From the NCBI GenBank assembly GCA_951804985.1, contig OX638135.1, positions 66,293,389 through 66,357,388 on the forward strand: a DNA stretch of 64,000 bases. The letters run 5' to 3'. Under the pieces are notes generated by a model. The model saw only the letters and a list, made by a program, of their open reading frames with translations, was not told the origin of the DNA and made no database searches. This stretch comes from Dryomyza anilis (Eukaryota > Arthropoda > Insecta > Diptera > Dryomyzidae). The translations under genes and the position numbers were made by a program. Positions 12,185 to 23,900 of this stretch are shown piece by piece (positions within the stretch are counted from its first letter, which is position 1; each line of letters opens with the position of its first letter).

Positions 12185-12863
12185 TTATACCCTACACTAA
12201 GAGTAAAAGGGTATATTCAGTTTGGTACGCCGTTTGTAACACCCAGAAGGAAGCATCTCCGGTATGGAAAAGTATATATATTCTTGATCAGCATGACCTC
12301 CTGAGGTCTGTCCGTCTGTCTGTCTGTTGAAATCCCTACTACTAAAATTGAAGAGCTAGATAAATGAAACTTATAACTTAGATTACTAATATACCTACGC
12401 TGTATGTGCGAAAAAATTGGCGAGGTCGGTCCATTGTGACCTATGATCCGACCACTTATGTTCAAATACCTCATATAAAATGTACATATAAAGATCAATT
12501 TTTATGTATACATGCTTAGGTAAACTTTTTTTTCAAATATATATTGACATCATGCTCAAATACATGATAATAATGTTTTCCGGCGAAAAGACTTGTGGTT
12601 CACAATAAAAAAATCGAAATTCGGTACACCTACCCATTTGTAAATATGGGTATCAAATGAATGGAAATTCTTCAGCGATTGAATGTTTGTAGTTATTTTC
12701 AGGTTTCGTATACCCTGGTCCTATATATCACTTTGAATGGTAACTACACATATGTGTAGGGTATTTATAGTCGGCTTAGACCGATTATAATTTTGATAAT
12801 CCCAACTATCATAATAACACCTACTTTAAAATTTCCCATGTAATATAACCTTCCCAACTGGTT
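12185..12863 (+). mobile_element. mini-me-type element, copy 2, directly abutting copy 1
   Basis: A second copy in the same orientation, joined to copy 1 with no spacer; roughly 90 percent alike by eye over its length. Its GTCY run is shorter (about 12306-12327), showing that the microsatellite part differs between copies. Same end AACCTTCCCAACTGG. The head-to-tail pair looks like an early tandem expansion. Confidence 0.75.
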
Positions 12864-13313
12864 TTAATTTACATTTTTTTATTATCATAATTTTTATTTC
12901 TACTTATAATTTTTGATTTTATATGTTTCAATTTTATTTATGTCTTTTTTATATTTTATTTCTACACTAAGTTTAATCATTTTTGTATTATTAAGCTTAT
13001 TTTCACTTCTTTTTATTTTAATGTTTGTTTGTACTTTTAATGTTTTTGTTTTGAAAATACAGAAAAAATAATAAACGATTTAGATTTGGAAACAGCGAGT
13101 TTTTTATTTATGATAATAGAATTAGTCAAAATATATACAAAACAAATATAAATTCTAGCAATCACGAATAGTATGGAAAATATATCGAATTAAAACAGGT
13201 ATTTTTAAAATGATCAATATTTATAATATATTGTATAGAAATAAGTTCAAAAGTGTATCCCTATAAAATCTAATGTCTCCATGCTAATTAAGAAAGAAAA
13301 TTATATATTATAT
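12864..13313. other. AT-rich non-coding stretch
   Basis: T-rich sequence with no frame or repeat that I can name. Its last four bases (ATAT, 13310-13313) are the left target duplication of the Ty3/Gypsy element. Confidence 0.6.
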
Positions 13314-13851
13314 TGTTACGAAAAGATGTAATTTGCCATATTGTGCAAGCAATCAACCATAATAAATGAGACACAAGACAATTCAGTGCACTAAGCAATG
13401 TGTCTGAAAGAGACGGAAGATCATTCAGCGCACTAATCAATGTGCGAGAAAGAGAGAGAAGATCAACACATTAAAACACATGAGTGCGAATGAGATGCCA
13501 ATAGCATGCGTCATTCACGAAACGAGTAGAAGGTTCTCGAAACAAGTCGAAGCTTGTCGAAACGTGTCGAACTGTTGCCTGCAGTATATAAGACCGCCAC
13601 ATCGGAGGCACAGCACTTCAGTTGTGATTTGATAGTGAACTAGTGCGTCTCGTGTGTTAACATTGTAAAGCTAAATTGTATAAATTCAGCAGTTGATATA
13701 AGTGATTTTCTTTAAGTTGTTATTTAATTAAATAAAGTTAATTAATACTAGTAGAAATAATACTAGTTAAAACCAAACATAAGACTGTTTTTATTTTGTA
13801 CACAATCCAGAGATACGAACTTGTAGAACAGTAGACTGAATTTTCGTAACA
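13314..13851 (+). repeat. 5' LTR of the Ty3/Gypsy element
   Basis: Begins TGTTACGAAAA and ends TTTTCGTAACA (perfect 11-bp inverted termini). U3 holds a 42-bp direct repeat (13381-13422 and 13423-13464, starting ATTCAG and ending AAGATC) and a run of GTCGAA words (13530-13572). An AATAAA polyadenylation signal is at 13731-13736. Confidence 0.93.
13585..13624 (+). promoter_or_regulatory. TATA box and initiator of the Ty3/Gypsy LTR
   Basis: TATATAAG at 13585-13592 is followed by TCAGTTG at 13618-13624, a good insect initiator about 30 bases downstream of the TATA box. The same pair is kept in the 3' LTR (TATATAAG near 24477, TCAGTTG near 24511). Confidence 0.7.
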
Positions 13852-13852
13852 T

Positions 13853-13870
13853 TGGTGTCAGATGTGGGAT
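13853..13870 (+). other. Primer-binding site (tRNA-Leu type)
   Basis: TGGTGTCAGATGTGGGAT begins one base after the 5' LTR. It fits the 3' end of a eukaryotic tRNA-Leu (TGGTGTCAGAAGTGGGAT) with one mismatch, as used by a subset of insect Ty3/Gypsy elements. Confidence 0.75.
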
Positions 13871-13951
13871 TGTGATACAAAATGGTTAAATTTTAACAAC
13901 AGATTTTTTCTTCTGGACACAGAAGAAAAATTTCAGTCTCAAGCTTTTGAC

Positions 13952-14550
13952 ATGAGCCAGTTGATCGGAGCTATGCAGGAACAGTTTCAAATAATGGCTC
14001 AAGAAATGTCCAAATAATTTCAAGAAAATTCCAACAAAATCGAACAGAATCGAACGCAGCTTTAAGAAAATTCCAATCAACTTAAATTAGACATGAAGCA
14101 CGAACTTCAAGAGAATTCAAATCAGCTTCAAGCTAAAATGGAAAAACATCAAGTAAAAGTGGAGGGACAGATGCAGGAACATTCGAAGCAGCTTCTTGAA
14201 GTTTCTAATACACTCCATGGCAAAGAAAACGAACTAGAGGCTTATGTAAATGACATGGAAGGCAAATTTGAAAATGGCATCGAGAAAAAGTTCCATAAAA
14301 TGCAGGAATATTTCGGTGCGTTACAGCTAAGTGGACCTACACAGCATGTTGTTAGTGGTTCGAAGACGAAATCGCCGATTTACGATGGAACCACAGTGAT
14401 CAACATTTTCAAGCTCTAATTTGAGACAGCGGCTGTAAGTAATTGATGGAACAATGAAGATAGCGTAGCAGCGCTTATTGTGACCGTGAAAGGTGGAGCA
14501 GCCGAAGTATTGCAGACTGTTCCAACTGGGACAGTAGACAGTGTAGGTTG
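13952..14550 (+). pseudogene. Ty3/Gypsy gag, N-terminal part
   Basis: From an ATG at 13952 (MSQLIGAMQEQFQIMAQEMSK) the frame encodes a glutamine-rich coiled coil with repeated QENSNQL-like units, then SPIYDGTT and a segment LIVTVKGGAAEVLQTVP of the capsid region. Stop codons interrupt the same frame at 14015, 14063, about 14417 and about 14441. It breaks off where the R1-like LINE is inserted and resumes at about 20272. Gag would form the particle that packages the RNA. Confidence 0.75.
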
Positions 14551-14809
14551 AGTTAAAGTGCGCTCCGTCGATAGTGATTTTTAATCGGTTATAATTCGGG
14601 ACATCCGTGGGATAAAATAGTGATAGTGTCACTGGGCGATAGGCCAAGGAACTCAAGAAAAAATTTCCGTGAAATAGCCGAGGATTCCTCGTATAAACGA
14701 GGATTAAAAATCCGGGCTTAGTGTAGTGTTATTTGTTAGTGCAGCAGTAGTCAGGTGAGTGTGTAGTGCAGTTGGCTGTTGGTCAAGCAGTTTAGCTTGG
14801 CAACCAACC

Positions 14810-14970
14810 GGACATGAAAAACTTTTGGTCCGTACGGTACCGGAAGTTGAAAAATTTTGGTCTGTACTGTACCAACTTTTCGTTCGTACTGTACTTTTGG
14901 CCAAATTGTTCATACTCTTTGTTCGTACTGTACCGGAAGTCAAAAATATTTTTGCTTAGTACTGTACCTC
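14810..14970 (+). repeat. Repeats of GTACTGTACC in the 5' region of the R1-like LINE
   Basis: Five copies of a YCGTACTGTACC-like word (about 14829, 14859, 14881, 14921 and 14957), two of them followed by GGAAGT and A-rich sequence. Spacing 20-40 bp. Such arrays in LINE leaders often belong to the internal promoter, but no function is shown. Confidence 0.6.
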
Positions 14971-15174
14971 TTGTCGGTCAAGTGGTGCATTTTGGTAGAT
15001 TGGTGTACGTACTAAAGTACAGCGCCACCTCTTGGGAAATCTGAGTGTCACACTGCGGAGACTACCAAATGTTGGTACTGCGGAGACCACCAAACTTTTT
15101 TTTTCTAATTACTTACTTGGTAAAGAGTTGGTGGCAAATTGGGGTTTTTTGTGGGTATTTCTGGTTTTCCCATA

Positions 15175-15385
15175 TACCCGTGTTTCTTATTTTATTTTCT
15201 CGGCATCCCTGTGTAGTTCCTGTATAATCCTATATAGGAAGCGACTTTCTGTGTAGTTCCTGTATAGTTGCCATATATTTACTATATAGTAGCTGTATAG
15301 GACCTGTATAAAACCTTATGGCTTATACAGGCACTATACAGGTCCTATACAGGCCCTATTCAGGTCATTTTGCCTGTATAAAGTG
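15175..15385 (+). repeat. Cluster of CCTGTATA / TATACAGG words
   Basis: About nine copies of CCTGTATA or its reverse complement TATACAGG within 210 bp, giving inverted pairs such as ATAGGACCTGTATA (15301-15314) and TATACAGGTCCTAT (15336-15349). The DNA could form a large hairpin. It lies between the 5' array and ORF1 of the LINE. Confidence 0.6.
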
Positions 15386-15705
15386 GAAAACACCTGTAGC
15401 CTGAATTTTTTGAAAATTGGGAATTTTTGAAAATTCAAAAAAACCTAAATTAGAGAAAAATTAAGGCTATCGCACAGGGTATTTGGTTAAGCGAGGGACG
15501 TTGGTCCAAGGTCGAAGAGGCTACAACCTGTACGCCATACTTTGAGTGAGGGTGAAGCGGATCCTGATCCTTCGCCAGGTGTGTCGACGAGGGCTAGATC
15601 GTCGAAATCAGCATCGAAGGCCAAAAAGGTAAAGCCAAATGTAGCTTTGGTTGATTTTGCGGGCAAGGGAGTTGTGGCTGCCGGTTCCGGAGCTCCTGCC
15701 GGAGT

Positions 15706-16889
15706 GTGTCGGTAGGGTCTTCGTTGGTGATTGACGACTCAGTTCTAGTTGGTCAAGAGGCTGGGGTATCTAGTGGGTTGACTGCAACTGGTTTGGTTGC
15801 AGAAAAGTGCGTCACTGATCCGCCGTCGGAGTCGGCCCGTTGCCAGCGGGTCGAGGGAAAGTCGGTTGGCGCAGTTGATGGACTGAAGGAGGTGACTCGT
15901 AGTCTAATGAGCACTGTCCTGGATGCGTCACTTGACCGATCTGTAACGCAGGCAATAATGGAGCATGCCAACAGGTACGAAAGTTTGTTGATGTACTTGA
16001 TGTTGGAGAACGAACGTTTGGATGTAGCGCCGAAGGTACGTGATGGTGGAAGCGTCACGGCGGCTCCCACGGGGTCAGTCGTGACACCTAGGAGGGGGGG
16101 GGGGGGTGGTTGACGGCACCTGCTAGGCCAGGACCCGTAGCACCCACGGCTAGACCGGTTGAGACCTGGTCGCAGTGGTTTGCAGCTCGAATGCTGCAGT
16201 GTCTAGCGAGGAGGTGGCTCGTAGGGTCGTCCATGACGCTGGACCTACGTTGGGTGTTCGTGTGCACGACATGAAGCCCATCCGTGGTGGAGGCGCAATT
16301 ATTCGGACCCCTTCGGTAGCGGAACGTTCGAAAATAATCGGAAACAGCAAGTTCACGGATGTTGGATTGGCAGTGAGTGTCAGCGAGAAGCTAGGCCCAA
16401 GGGTTGTTATTCAACGGGTGCATGCTTAGATTACTCCTGATGACTTCATGGCGGATCTGTACATGAAGAACCTGAGTGATGTATTAACCCTGGATGAGTT
16501 TAGGAAGACCGTTCGACTGGTTAGTACGCCTTGGAAGGTTAATCCTGATGCGGTGACGAATGTCATTCTGGAGGGCAGTGGTGTAGCCATGGACTCTTCA
16601 GAGGGCAACTCGTTGCTACATTAAGTGGTTTTCCTTCTCTGTGCGGAAGTATGAGCCAGTTTTGGGATGCTACAGGTGCATGTCATTTGACCATCGTGTC
16701 AGTGAATGTCGCCTGGTATCGGAAGTCTGTCGCCGGTGTGGAGAGTTGGGGCATAGGGTGGCCCAATGCGACAATGATATCCATTGCCGTAATTGTGCCT
16801 TCAAGGGGAATACCGCTGATCATCTGATGATGTCGGTAGCTTGTCCGATCTATAGTGCTATCGTTGCCCGAGCGGAAGCAAGGCATTAA
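15706..16889 (+). pseudogene. R1-like LINE ORF1 with CCHC zinc fingers
   Basis: The N-terminal part (15706-16106) is broken at a run of 13 G (16094-16106). The next frame gives VRVHDMKPIRGGGAIIRTPS and DDFMADLYMKNLS, with further stops at about 16429 and 16620. The C-terminus carries zinc fingers CYRCMSFDHRVSEC, CRRCGELGHRVAQC and a third CRNC..C finger (16671-16850), stopping at 16889. In intact elements ORF1 protein binds the RNA. ORF2 starts one base later, at 16891. Confidence 0.8.
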
Positions 16890-16890
16890 A

Positions 16891-19834
16891 ATGGGTGTCC
16901 AAATTGTCCAATATAACTGCCAGGGCGCATATGCTGTCATGTGTGACCTTAGCGAGTTTATGTGTGAGCATGGCAGCAGCTTTGCTTTGGTTCAGGAACC
17001 TTATGGTTGTGTAAGGGGATTACCTGCAGCAATGCGGAAATTTCCTGATCTCGAGTGCACTTCTGCTGTCATTGTGAACGATGTGAATGTCCAGTGTACT
17101 GTCGTTAGTGACAGTCAATGGGGTGTATGTGTATGTGTTGAGGGGGTGTTTGGCCAAATGTTCCTCTGCAGTATATATTGCAGATTTGGTACACCTTTGG
17201 AGCCATATCTCGAGTATATGGATGGAGTGCTACTACAAGCTAGTAGCATACCTCTCATCCTTGGCCTAGACGCGAACGCATTATCCCCTATGTGGTTCAG
17301 AAAGATGTCCCAGACATCTCTGAGATATCAGAACCGCATTAGGGGCGAGGTGCTGTTTGAGTGGATGGTGTCCCAGAATGTGAGCGTAGCCAATGAGCCG
17401 AGTCCTGTGTACTCGTTTGCGGGTCCAAATGGTGTATCTGACATTGATGTCATTGCATATAATGCTGCAGCGGGAGCGAGGCTGGGGTTTGCGTGGCGCG
17501 TTCGCGGTGACTGGGGTGTGAGTGATCTCAATATTATTGTGATTGATGTCTCACATCTACCAGCAGAGCATGAACATGCAACCGTAAGGCGTTGGATCAC
17601 GCGCGGGGTTAACTGGACGGCATATGGCGAGCTCATTTATGAGTCGTCTTTGAGTATGCCATTGCACGCGTTCAGTTCCCTGGAGGTTAATGCGCAGATT
17701 GATGTGCTCAACGAGTGGGTGAGGGAAACCAATGACACCCTTCTTGCGAAAAACCGTCCGGTTAATCGCAAGAGATTGAAATGGTGGACCCGAGAGCTCA
17801 CGGTGAAGCGCAGGTCCATACGTTTGCTTCTGAAGAAATTCTATAGGACTGGAGGCTGGGGTTTGCGTGGCGCGTTCGCGGTGACTTTGGTGTGAGTGAT
17901 CTCAATATTATTGTGATTGATGTCTCACATCTACCAGCAGAGCATGAACATGCAACCGTAAGGCGTTGGATCACGCGCGGGGTTAACTGGACGGCATATG
18001 GAGAGCTCATTTATGAGTCGTCTTTGAGTATGCCATTGCACGCGTTCAGTTCCCTGGAGGTTAATGCGCAGATTGATGTGCTCAACGAGTGGGTGAGGGA
18101 AACCAATGACACCCTTCTTGCGAAAAACCGTCCGGTTAATCGCAAGAGATTGAAATGGTGGACCCGAGAGCTCACGGTGAAGCGCAGGTCCATACGTTTG
18201 CTTCTGAAGAAATTCTAAAGGGCCAGGAGGAGGAACGCGGTAGACCTTGCTCAGCATTTGGCTGCTTTCAAGCAGCCTATGCGGGAGTACAAGGACCTCC
18301 TTGTTAAAGTCAAGAAGGATGACTGGAGGTCATTCGTACACGATAATCGTGACGATCCTTGGGGTAAGGTTTACAGGATTTGCCGTGGTCGAGGCAAAGT
18401 CCATTATGTTTGTGGCATTCGCGTTGGTGACGTGGTGAGCACATCCTGGAGGGAGAGTGTGGGCATACTCTTGAGCTCGTTCTTCCCGAGGGCGGGGGAA
18501 TCAGTTCAGCCAACACCGGGGGCTTCTGACCCTCCTCCTGAGTTGAGGACGAGCGAGATAGAGTATGCGGTGGGCCTTGTGCGCGCGAGGAAATCTCCGG
18601 GTATGGACGGGATGACTGGAGAAATTTTGAAAGCCATTTGGAGAGCCATCCCTGACTACGTCGGGGCTCTGCTTCCCAAATGCGTACGCGAGGGGTATTT
18701 TCCGGATGTTTGAAAAAATGCCCGGGTGGTGGTGCTTCTGAAGTCACCCGATAAGGTCAGGAGCAATCCTCGATCATATCGGGGCATCAGCCTTCTGCCG
18801 GTGCTGGGTAAGGTATTGGAGAGGGTGATGGTTGAGCGGCTTCAGGACAGCGGCAGTGGCAGTTCGGGATTCGTCGGGGCCGAAGCGTGGAGGACGCATG
18901 GCGATGCGTTGTGGAGACTGTTCGACTGTCTGAGGAGAAGTACGTTCTAGGACTATTTGTTGACTTCAAGGGCGCATTTGACTACCTATGTTGGGAAACC
19001 ATCATTAGTAGGCTGAGTGCCCTTAGTTGTCAGGAATTCAGTAGATCTCTGGCGTAGCTACTTCTGTGGTAGGAGGGCGGTTGTCGTTGGTGTCAACGAA
19101 ACCGTCGGTGTGGACGTGGATAAAACAGTGGATAAAACAGTGATAATGCTGCTAAAAGGCAAGTTGTCATTGAATCGTCCACCGCTCATCCGGGCTAACG
19201 GTATCAGTCTCAAGTATGCGACTGAAGTCAAGTACTTGAGACTTACTATGAAAGAACGGATGAATTTTACATCCCACCTATAGAGGGTACGTGACCGTTT
19301 GGTTGGCGTAGTAGGGCAACTTCGTCGTGTTCTTCGAAGTGATTTGGGCCTAAGTAGACGCTCTGTTAGGATCATATATGGCGGACTGTTCGCTGCTTGC
19401 GCAACGTTTGGTGCGTCACTTTGGTACGAAACAGTCACGACTGCTAGAGGCTATCGCAAGATACTGTCTTGTCAGCGTGTGGTCTTGCTAGCGTGTATGC
19501 CTGTCTGCCGCACGGTCTCTACAGAGGCCTTGCAAGTGCTGATGGGGGTACCCCCACTTGATCTGGAGGTAATATCTAAAAGTATTACTTACAGAATCAA
19601 GAGGGGATAACGCTTCGGGACAGCGACTGACAGATTAATGTCGTGCGATGCCAGTCTACAAAAGAACGTAAGATTTTGTTGCGGGAGGAGGTCCTGTCTA
19701 GGTGGCAATCTAGATGGGACGGGAGTTCAAGTGGCCGGACAACTTATTCGTTCATTGGCGATGTCAGGTTTGTAGGAAATTTCCCAAAATTTGACTTCGG
19801 TTTGAGTTTGGGATTCCTTCTTACTGGGCATTGA
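16891..19834 (+). pseudogene. R1-like LINE ORF2: endonuclease and reverse transcriptase
   Basis: Starts MGVQIVQYNCQGAY at 16891. Endonuclease motifs: VQEPYG, LGLDANALS, SDIDVIAYN; the usual SDH near the end is SDL here (17524), so the catalytic His is lost. A 363-bp tandem duplication (17481-18218) shifts the frame. RT follows with RKSPGMDGMTGEILK (18585-18635), SYRGISLLPVLGKVLERV (18775), VDFKGAFDYL (18958); then NETV runs directly to VDVDKTV near 19105, removing the segment with the YADD box. C-terminal part: LLACMPVCRTVSTEALQVL (19486-19540). At least six breaks. Confidence 0.82.
17481..18218 (+). repeat. 363-bp tandem duplication inside LINE ORF2
   Basis: 17481-17843 is repeated at 17855-18218 with only a few differences (e.g. 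GACTGGGG versus GACTTTGG). The 11-base joint is TAGGACTGGAG. The offset of 374 bp is not a multiple of three, so it disrupts the frame. Confidence 0.9.
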
Positions 19835-20271
19835 ATGAGTATTTGTTCCAGCACACTTTGAGTGCAACGGAGTGTTGTGCGTGAGGTGCTGTAGAGGACA
19901 GCGTTCACATTATCTGTGACTGCCGGTTGTATGAGGATATTCGTGGCGAATTGCGTGAGCTGTTTGCAAGTGGAACGATCGAGTGGTGGCTGTGGTTACT
20001 AAATAAATTTACGCGGGTACAGTAGTTGCTCGACGTGGAGTTGCGTCTTTCTCAGCCGGGCGCCATGACCCATAGAATGGAAGCGGATTAGATAGCCTCG
20101 CCTCTCACCAAGAGATAAGTTATGTCCACATGTATAACTTTAAATTGGTACCTGCAGAGGGTACTTGTACCCTCCAATGGGGCGGTGACTGACGCATTGT
20201 ATTAGTCTGTGCTTAAGCGCACTGTGCGTTAGGGCTGTCATAGCAGGATCCCACATAAAAAAACCAGCATA

Positions 20272-20808
20272 TTATTTATGTCCCAGAAAGCGATAGTAAT
20301 AGTTACACAGCGGTTATGGCTGCACTACAACGGAAATATGGCAGTGATCACATGAAGCAGATCTACAGAATGAAACTAAAGGGCCGAATGCAAAAAAATG
20401 GTAAAACATTGCAGGCGTATGCAGCGGACGTCGAGAGGCTTGTCGTATTCAGATTCAGCAAGTGATTTCACAGAAAAGTGCAAGATAGATGCGTTCGTTG
20501 ATGGCATACGCGATCAGGAGACAAAACATGAAACAGTGACTGTGCCCAAGGTAACATTTACGGAAACGGTTACCATAGCTCTAACACAGGAGACAGCAAA
20601 TGCGTTTTGCCGATCGGCTCCAAAGTCCCGTAAAATTGATTTGGATAGCGATGGCTTATTTCATGTAGTGTGTAGTGTAGCGGTAAAAGCAGACAATAAA
20701 TTCGAACACACAGATGCCAACCGTGATACCCAATTTATAGGTAAATGCTACAACTGTGATACATATGGGCATATGGCACGTGATTGTCGTAAAAAACGGA
20801 AGTGCTGA
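20272..20808 (+). pseudogene. Ty3/Gypsy gag, C-terminal part with zinc knuckle
   Basis: Resumes with ALQRKYGSDHMKQIYRMKLK near 20312, contains a frameshift near 20440, then DAFVDGIRDQETK, and ends in one CCHC nucleocapsid knuckle, CYNCDTYGHMARDC, followed by a basic tail and a stop at 20806-20808. The match of both halves to one Gag shows the LINE landed inside it. Confidence 0.8.
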
Positions 20809-20952
20809 ATAAATCAATCTTCATGTCCAAAATAACGTAAATTTCAATCAATCTTTAAACTAAATCGAGTCAGTTCTGCGGGGCACGATCTGACTCCCAT
20901 AACCGATTGCCCCAGAATCTCCATTACACAAATATGGTATATATGGTATAAA

Positions 20953-23900
20953 ATGGCATATATGGTAAAATTGGACACAGAGCCTCTTATAGGAATAAGA
21001 TTGCAAACAGCTACAGGCAAAAAGGCCCCTTTCAGAGGAAAGATTGCCAAGGAAATCACGATTGGTACTACGACATATGAGCACGATTTTATAGTGGCGG
21101 AAATAGTAGACAAAATAATACTTGGCATGGACTTCATGATAAGGAATGGTTTCACACTAGAACAAGAAAAATTTGGAGTTATACCAACACAGAGATCCAA
21201 CTAAACATTGATTGTGACCAGAGCCCGAAAATTAAACAAGTTCATAAAAATAGAAAAAATACCACCTAATTCAGAAGCAATTGTTTGGGCGAAATTAAAT
21301 AGAGATTGTGCGATAAGCAAGTTGTGGGTTATTGAAGCAAACGAAGAGCATTATAAAAGTAACATTGTTGTAGGAAGAACACTTGTTGAGGCGGAGAAAG
21401 ACAGAATTGTTCCTATAAGTGTTCTCAATTTGGAAACTCATCAAAATTAATCAAAAAGGGAACAGTGATAGGCCAGTGTCAAGAGGCATCAGCGATTATA
21501 AATTGTGAGTCAAATCAATCAAAGGACTATGTCATACCGCAAATATAAAAACAATCTACTCACAAGTTTATAAATGAGTGGACGAAGGATTAGGATGCCA
21601 AAGAATAGAGTGAAGTTCAAAAGCTAATGGATAAATATCGGAGTATATTTTCTGAAAAGGGCCAAAAGGATGGCAGAACTGCCATTGTAAAACATAGAAT
21701 ATACACTGCGGATTTTAATCTAATTCGTCAAGCAGCAAGAAGAGTACCACTTGCGAAAAGAGACGAAGTGTCACATTTGGTTAAAGAAATGCACAGAAGT
21801 GGTGTGGGGAACAATCTGAGAGTCCATGGAGTGCACCAGTAGTATTGGTCAAAAAGAAGGACGGTAGTACTCGGTTCTGCGTTGATTACCGAAAGTTAAA
21901 TGATGTCACCAAGAAAGATAGTTATCCGCTGCCTAGAATCGATGACACCTTGGATACGCTATCTAATGCTAAGTGGTTTTAAACGTTGGACTTGCAAAGC
22001 GGTTACTGGCAAGTAGATATCGATAAGAATGATCGAGAGAAGACCGCATTCAGTACTGGCGATGGACTATGACAATTTCTGGTAATGCCGTTTGGGCTTT
22101 GTAATGCCCCAGCAACATTCGAGCGGTTAATGGAGCACGTATTGAGAGGTCTACACTGGAAAACTTGTCTGGTATACCTTGAAGAAGTGCTCACTTTTCA
22201 AGAAAGAAGTCAAGTATATGGGTCATCGAGTTACCACAGAAGGAGTGCATACCGATGAGGATAAAATAGTTGCAGTGAAGGATTGGCCCAGACCGCAAAA
22301 ACTACACGACCTACGAAGTTTCTTGGGGCTATGTACATACTACAGGCGATATGTTCCAGGTTTTTCCAATGTTGTTGGCAGTCTTCACGAGTTGACAATT
22401 GGTGCCCGGCACCAATTCTTGTGTATCCCATTCCAGGTGAAAAATGTGTACTGGACACGGATGCAAGTGGATACGGAATTGGCGGAGTCCTCTCTCAAGT
22501 GATCAATGGCCAAGAAAAAGTGATCGCATACTACAGTGAAACATTGTCCAAGCCCGAGCGAAATTATTGGTTCACCAGGAGGGAGCTTCTTGCTGTAATT
22601 GAAAGTGTGACAAAATTTCCACAAATATCTGCACGGCAACAGTTTCACTTGAGAACCGATCACGCAGCTCTGAGATGGTTACCTCAGTTCAAAGACCCAG
22701 AAGGCCAAATTGCGCGTTGGATAGAGCGATTACAGAGCTACGATTTCACCATCGAACATCGTAAAGGAGGTCATCATGGAAATGCGGATGCTCTGTCCCG
22801 ACGACCGTGTAAACTTGAATGCAGACATTGTTTAAGAGCGGAAGGAAAAGAAAACATAATTGACATTCGTTTGCTAAATGTTTTGCCCGATGAAAAATGG
22901 ACTCCGGAACAAATTCAAATTGATCAAAAGAATGATCCCGACCTCACAAAAATCATGATGTTCAAGGAACAACAAAGAAAACCATCATGGGAAGATATAG
23001 CTGCCGACAGTGCTATAACTAAAGCTTACTGGGCACAGTGGCAGAGCTTAAACCTGCAAGATGGTTGCTTATATCGTGTATGGGAAAATGAAGATGGCAC
23101 ATCCGCTCGAAGTTTGATTGTTGTTCTCAAGTCAAAAATAAAAGAGATATTAGCGGAATACCATGGTGGATCTAGTGGTGGTCATTTGGGCATTAATAAA
23201 ACGGTCGAGAAGGTAAAGAAACGTTTTTATTGGATTGGATGCCAAGAGTCAGTCGCCGATTGCATTCTCAGTTGCCCGCAATGTGTATTAGCAAAAACAG
23301 TCAGAAGTCGCGGTCAGAAGTCGCGGTAGGATGCATCAGTACAACGTGGGAGCACCATTCGAGCGTATTGCCATGGATGTCGCCGGGCCGTTTCCAATCA
23401 GTGATGCGGGTAATAAGTATGTCCTTGTCGTCATTGACTACTTCAGCAAGTGGCCTGAAGTGTATCCCATGCCGAATCAAGAAGCCACAACAGTTGCGGA
23501 TGCATTAGTTAACAACTGGGTAAGCCGTTTTGGAGTACCGTTGGAATTGCATTCAGACCAAGGAAGAAATTTTGAGTCTGCAGTTTTTAAGGAAGTATGT
23601 AAAGTCCTCAACATACACAAAACACGAACAACGCCTTTGCACCCGCAATCAGTGGAGAGATTCAATCGGACTTTGGAAGAGTATCTCAGAAAAGTGCTTG
23701 ATAAAAATCAAAAAGATTGGGATACACACATACCACTATTTCTAATGGCTTATCGAACGGCGGTTCATGATACCACAGCAGCTTCACCATCTAAAATTGT
23801 CTTTTGAACAGACTTAAGATTACCTGCGGATTTAAAGTTTGGTCCGAGTCCTTAAGCTGGAATTCCTGTATACCATTATATTTCCAGAAAAACTGAAGAA

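Larger units (their letters stand above)
14551..20271 (+). mobile_element. R1-clade LINE nested in Ty3/Gypsy gag
   Basis: A plus-strand non-LTR element: repetitive 5' region, ORF1 with three CCHC zinc fingers, ORF2 with endonuclease and RT, a GC-richer composition than its host, and a short A-run at about 20256-20262 as tail. Domain wording (QYNCQGAYAV, VQEPYG, SDIDVI) fits the R1 clade, some members of which insert outside rDNA. Edges are approximate because no clean target duplication is visible. The Gag reading frames on both sides join up, so it inserted after the Ty3/Gypsy element. Confidence 0.85.

Noticed and set aside
16094..16106. Programmed frameshift at the G13 run in LINE ORF1
   Set aside because: The element has many other breaks; a slippage mutation or sequencing error is simpler.
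14551..20271. rDNA-specific R1 insertion
   Set aside because: Flanks are Ty3/Gypsy gag, not 28S rRNA; only the clade resemblance remains.
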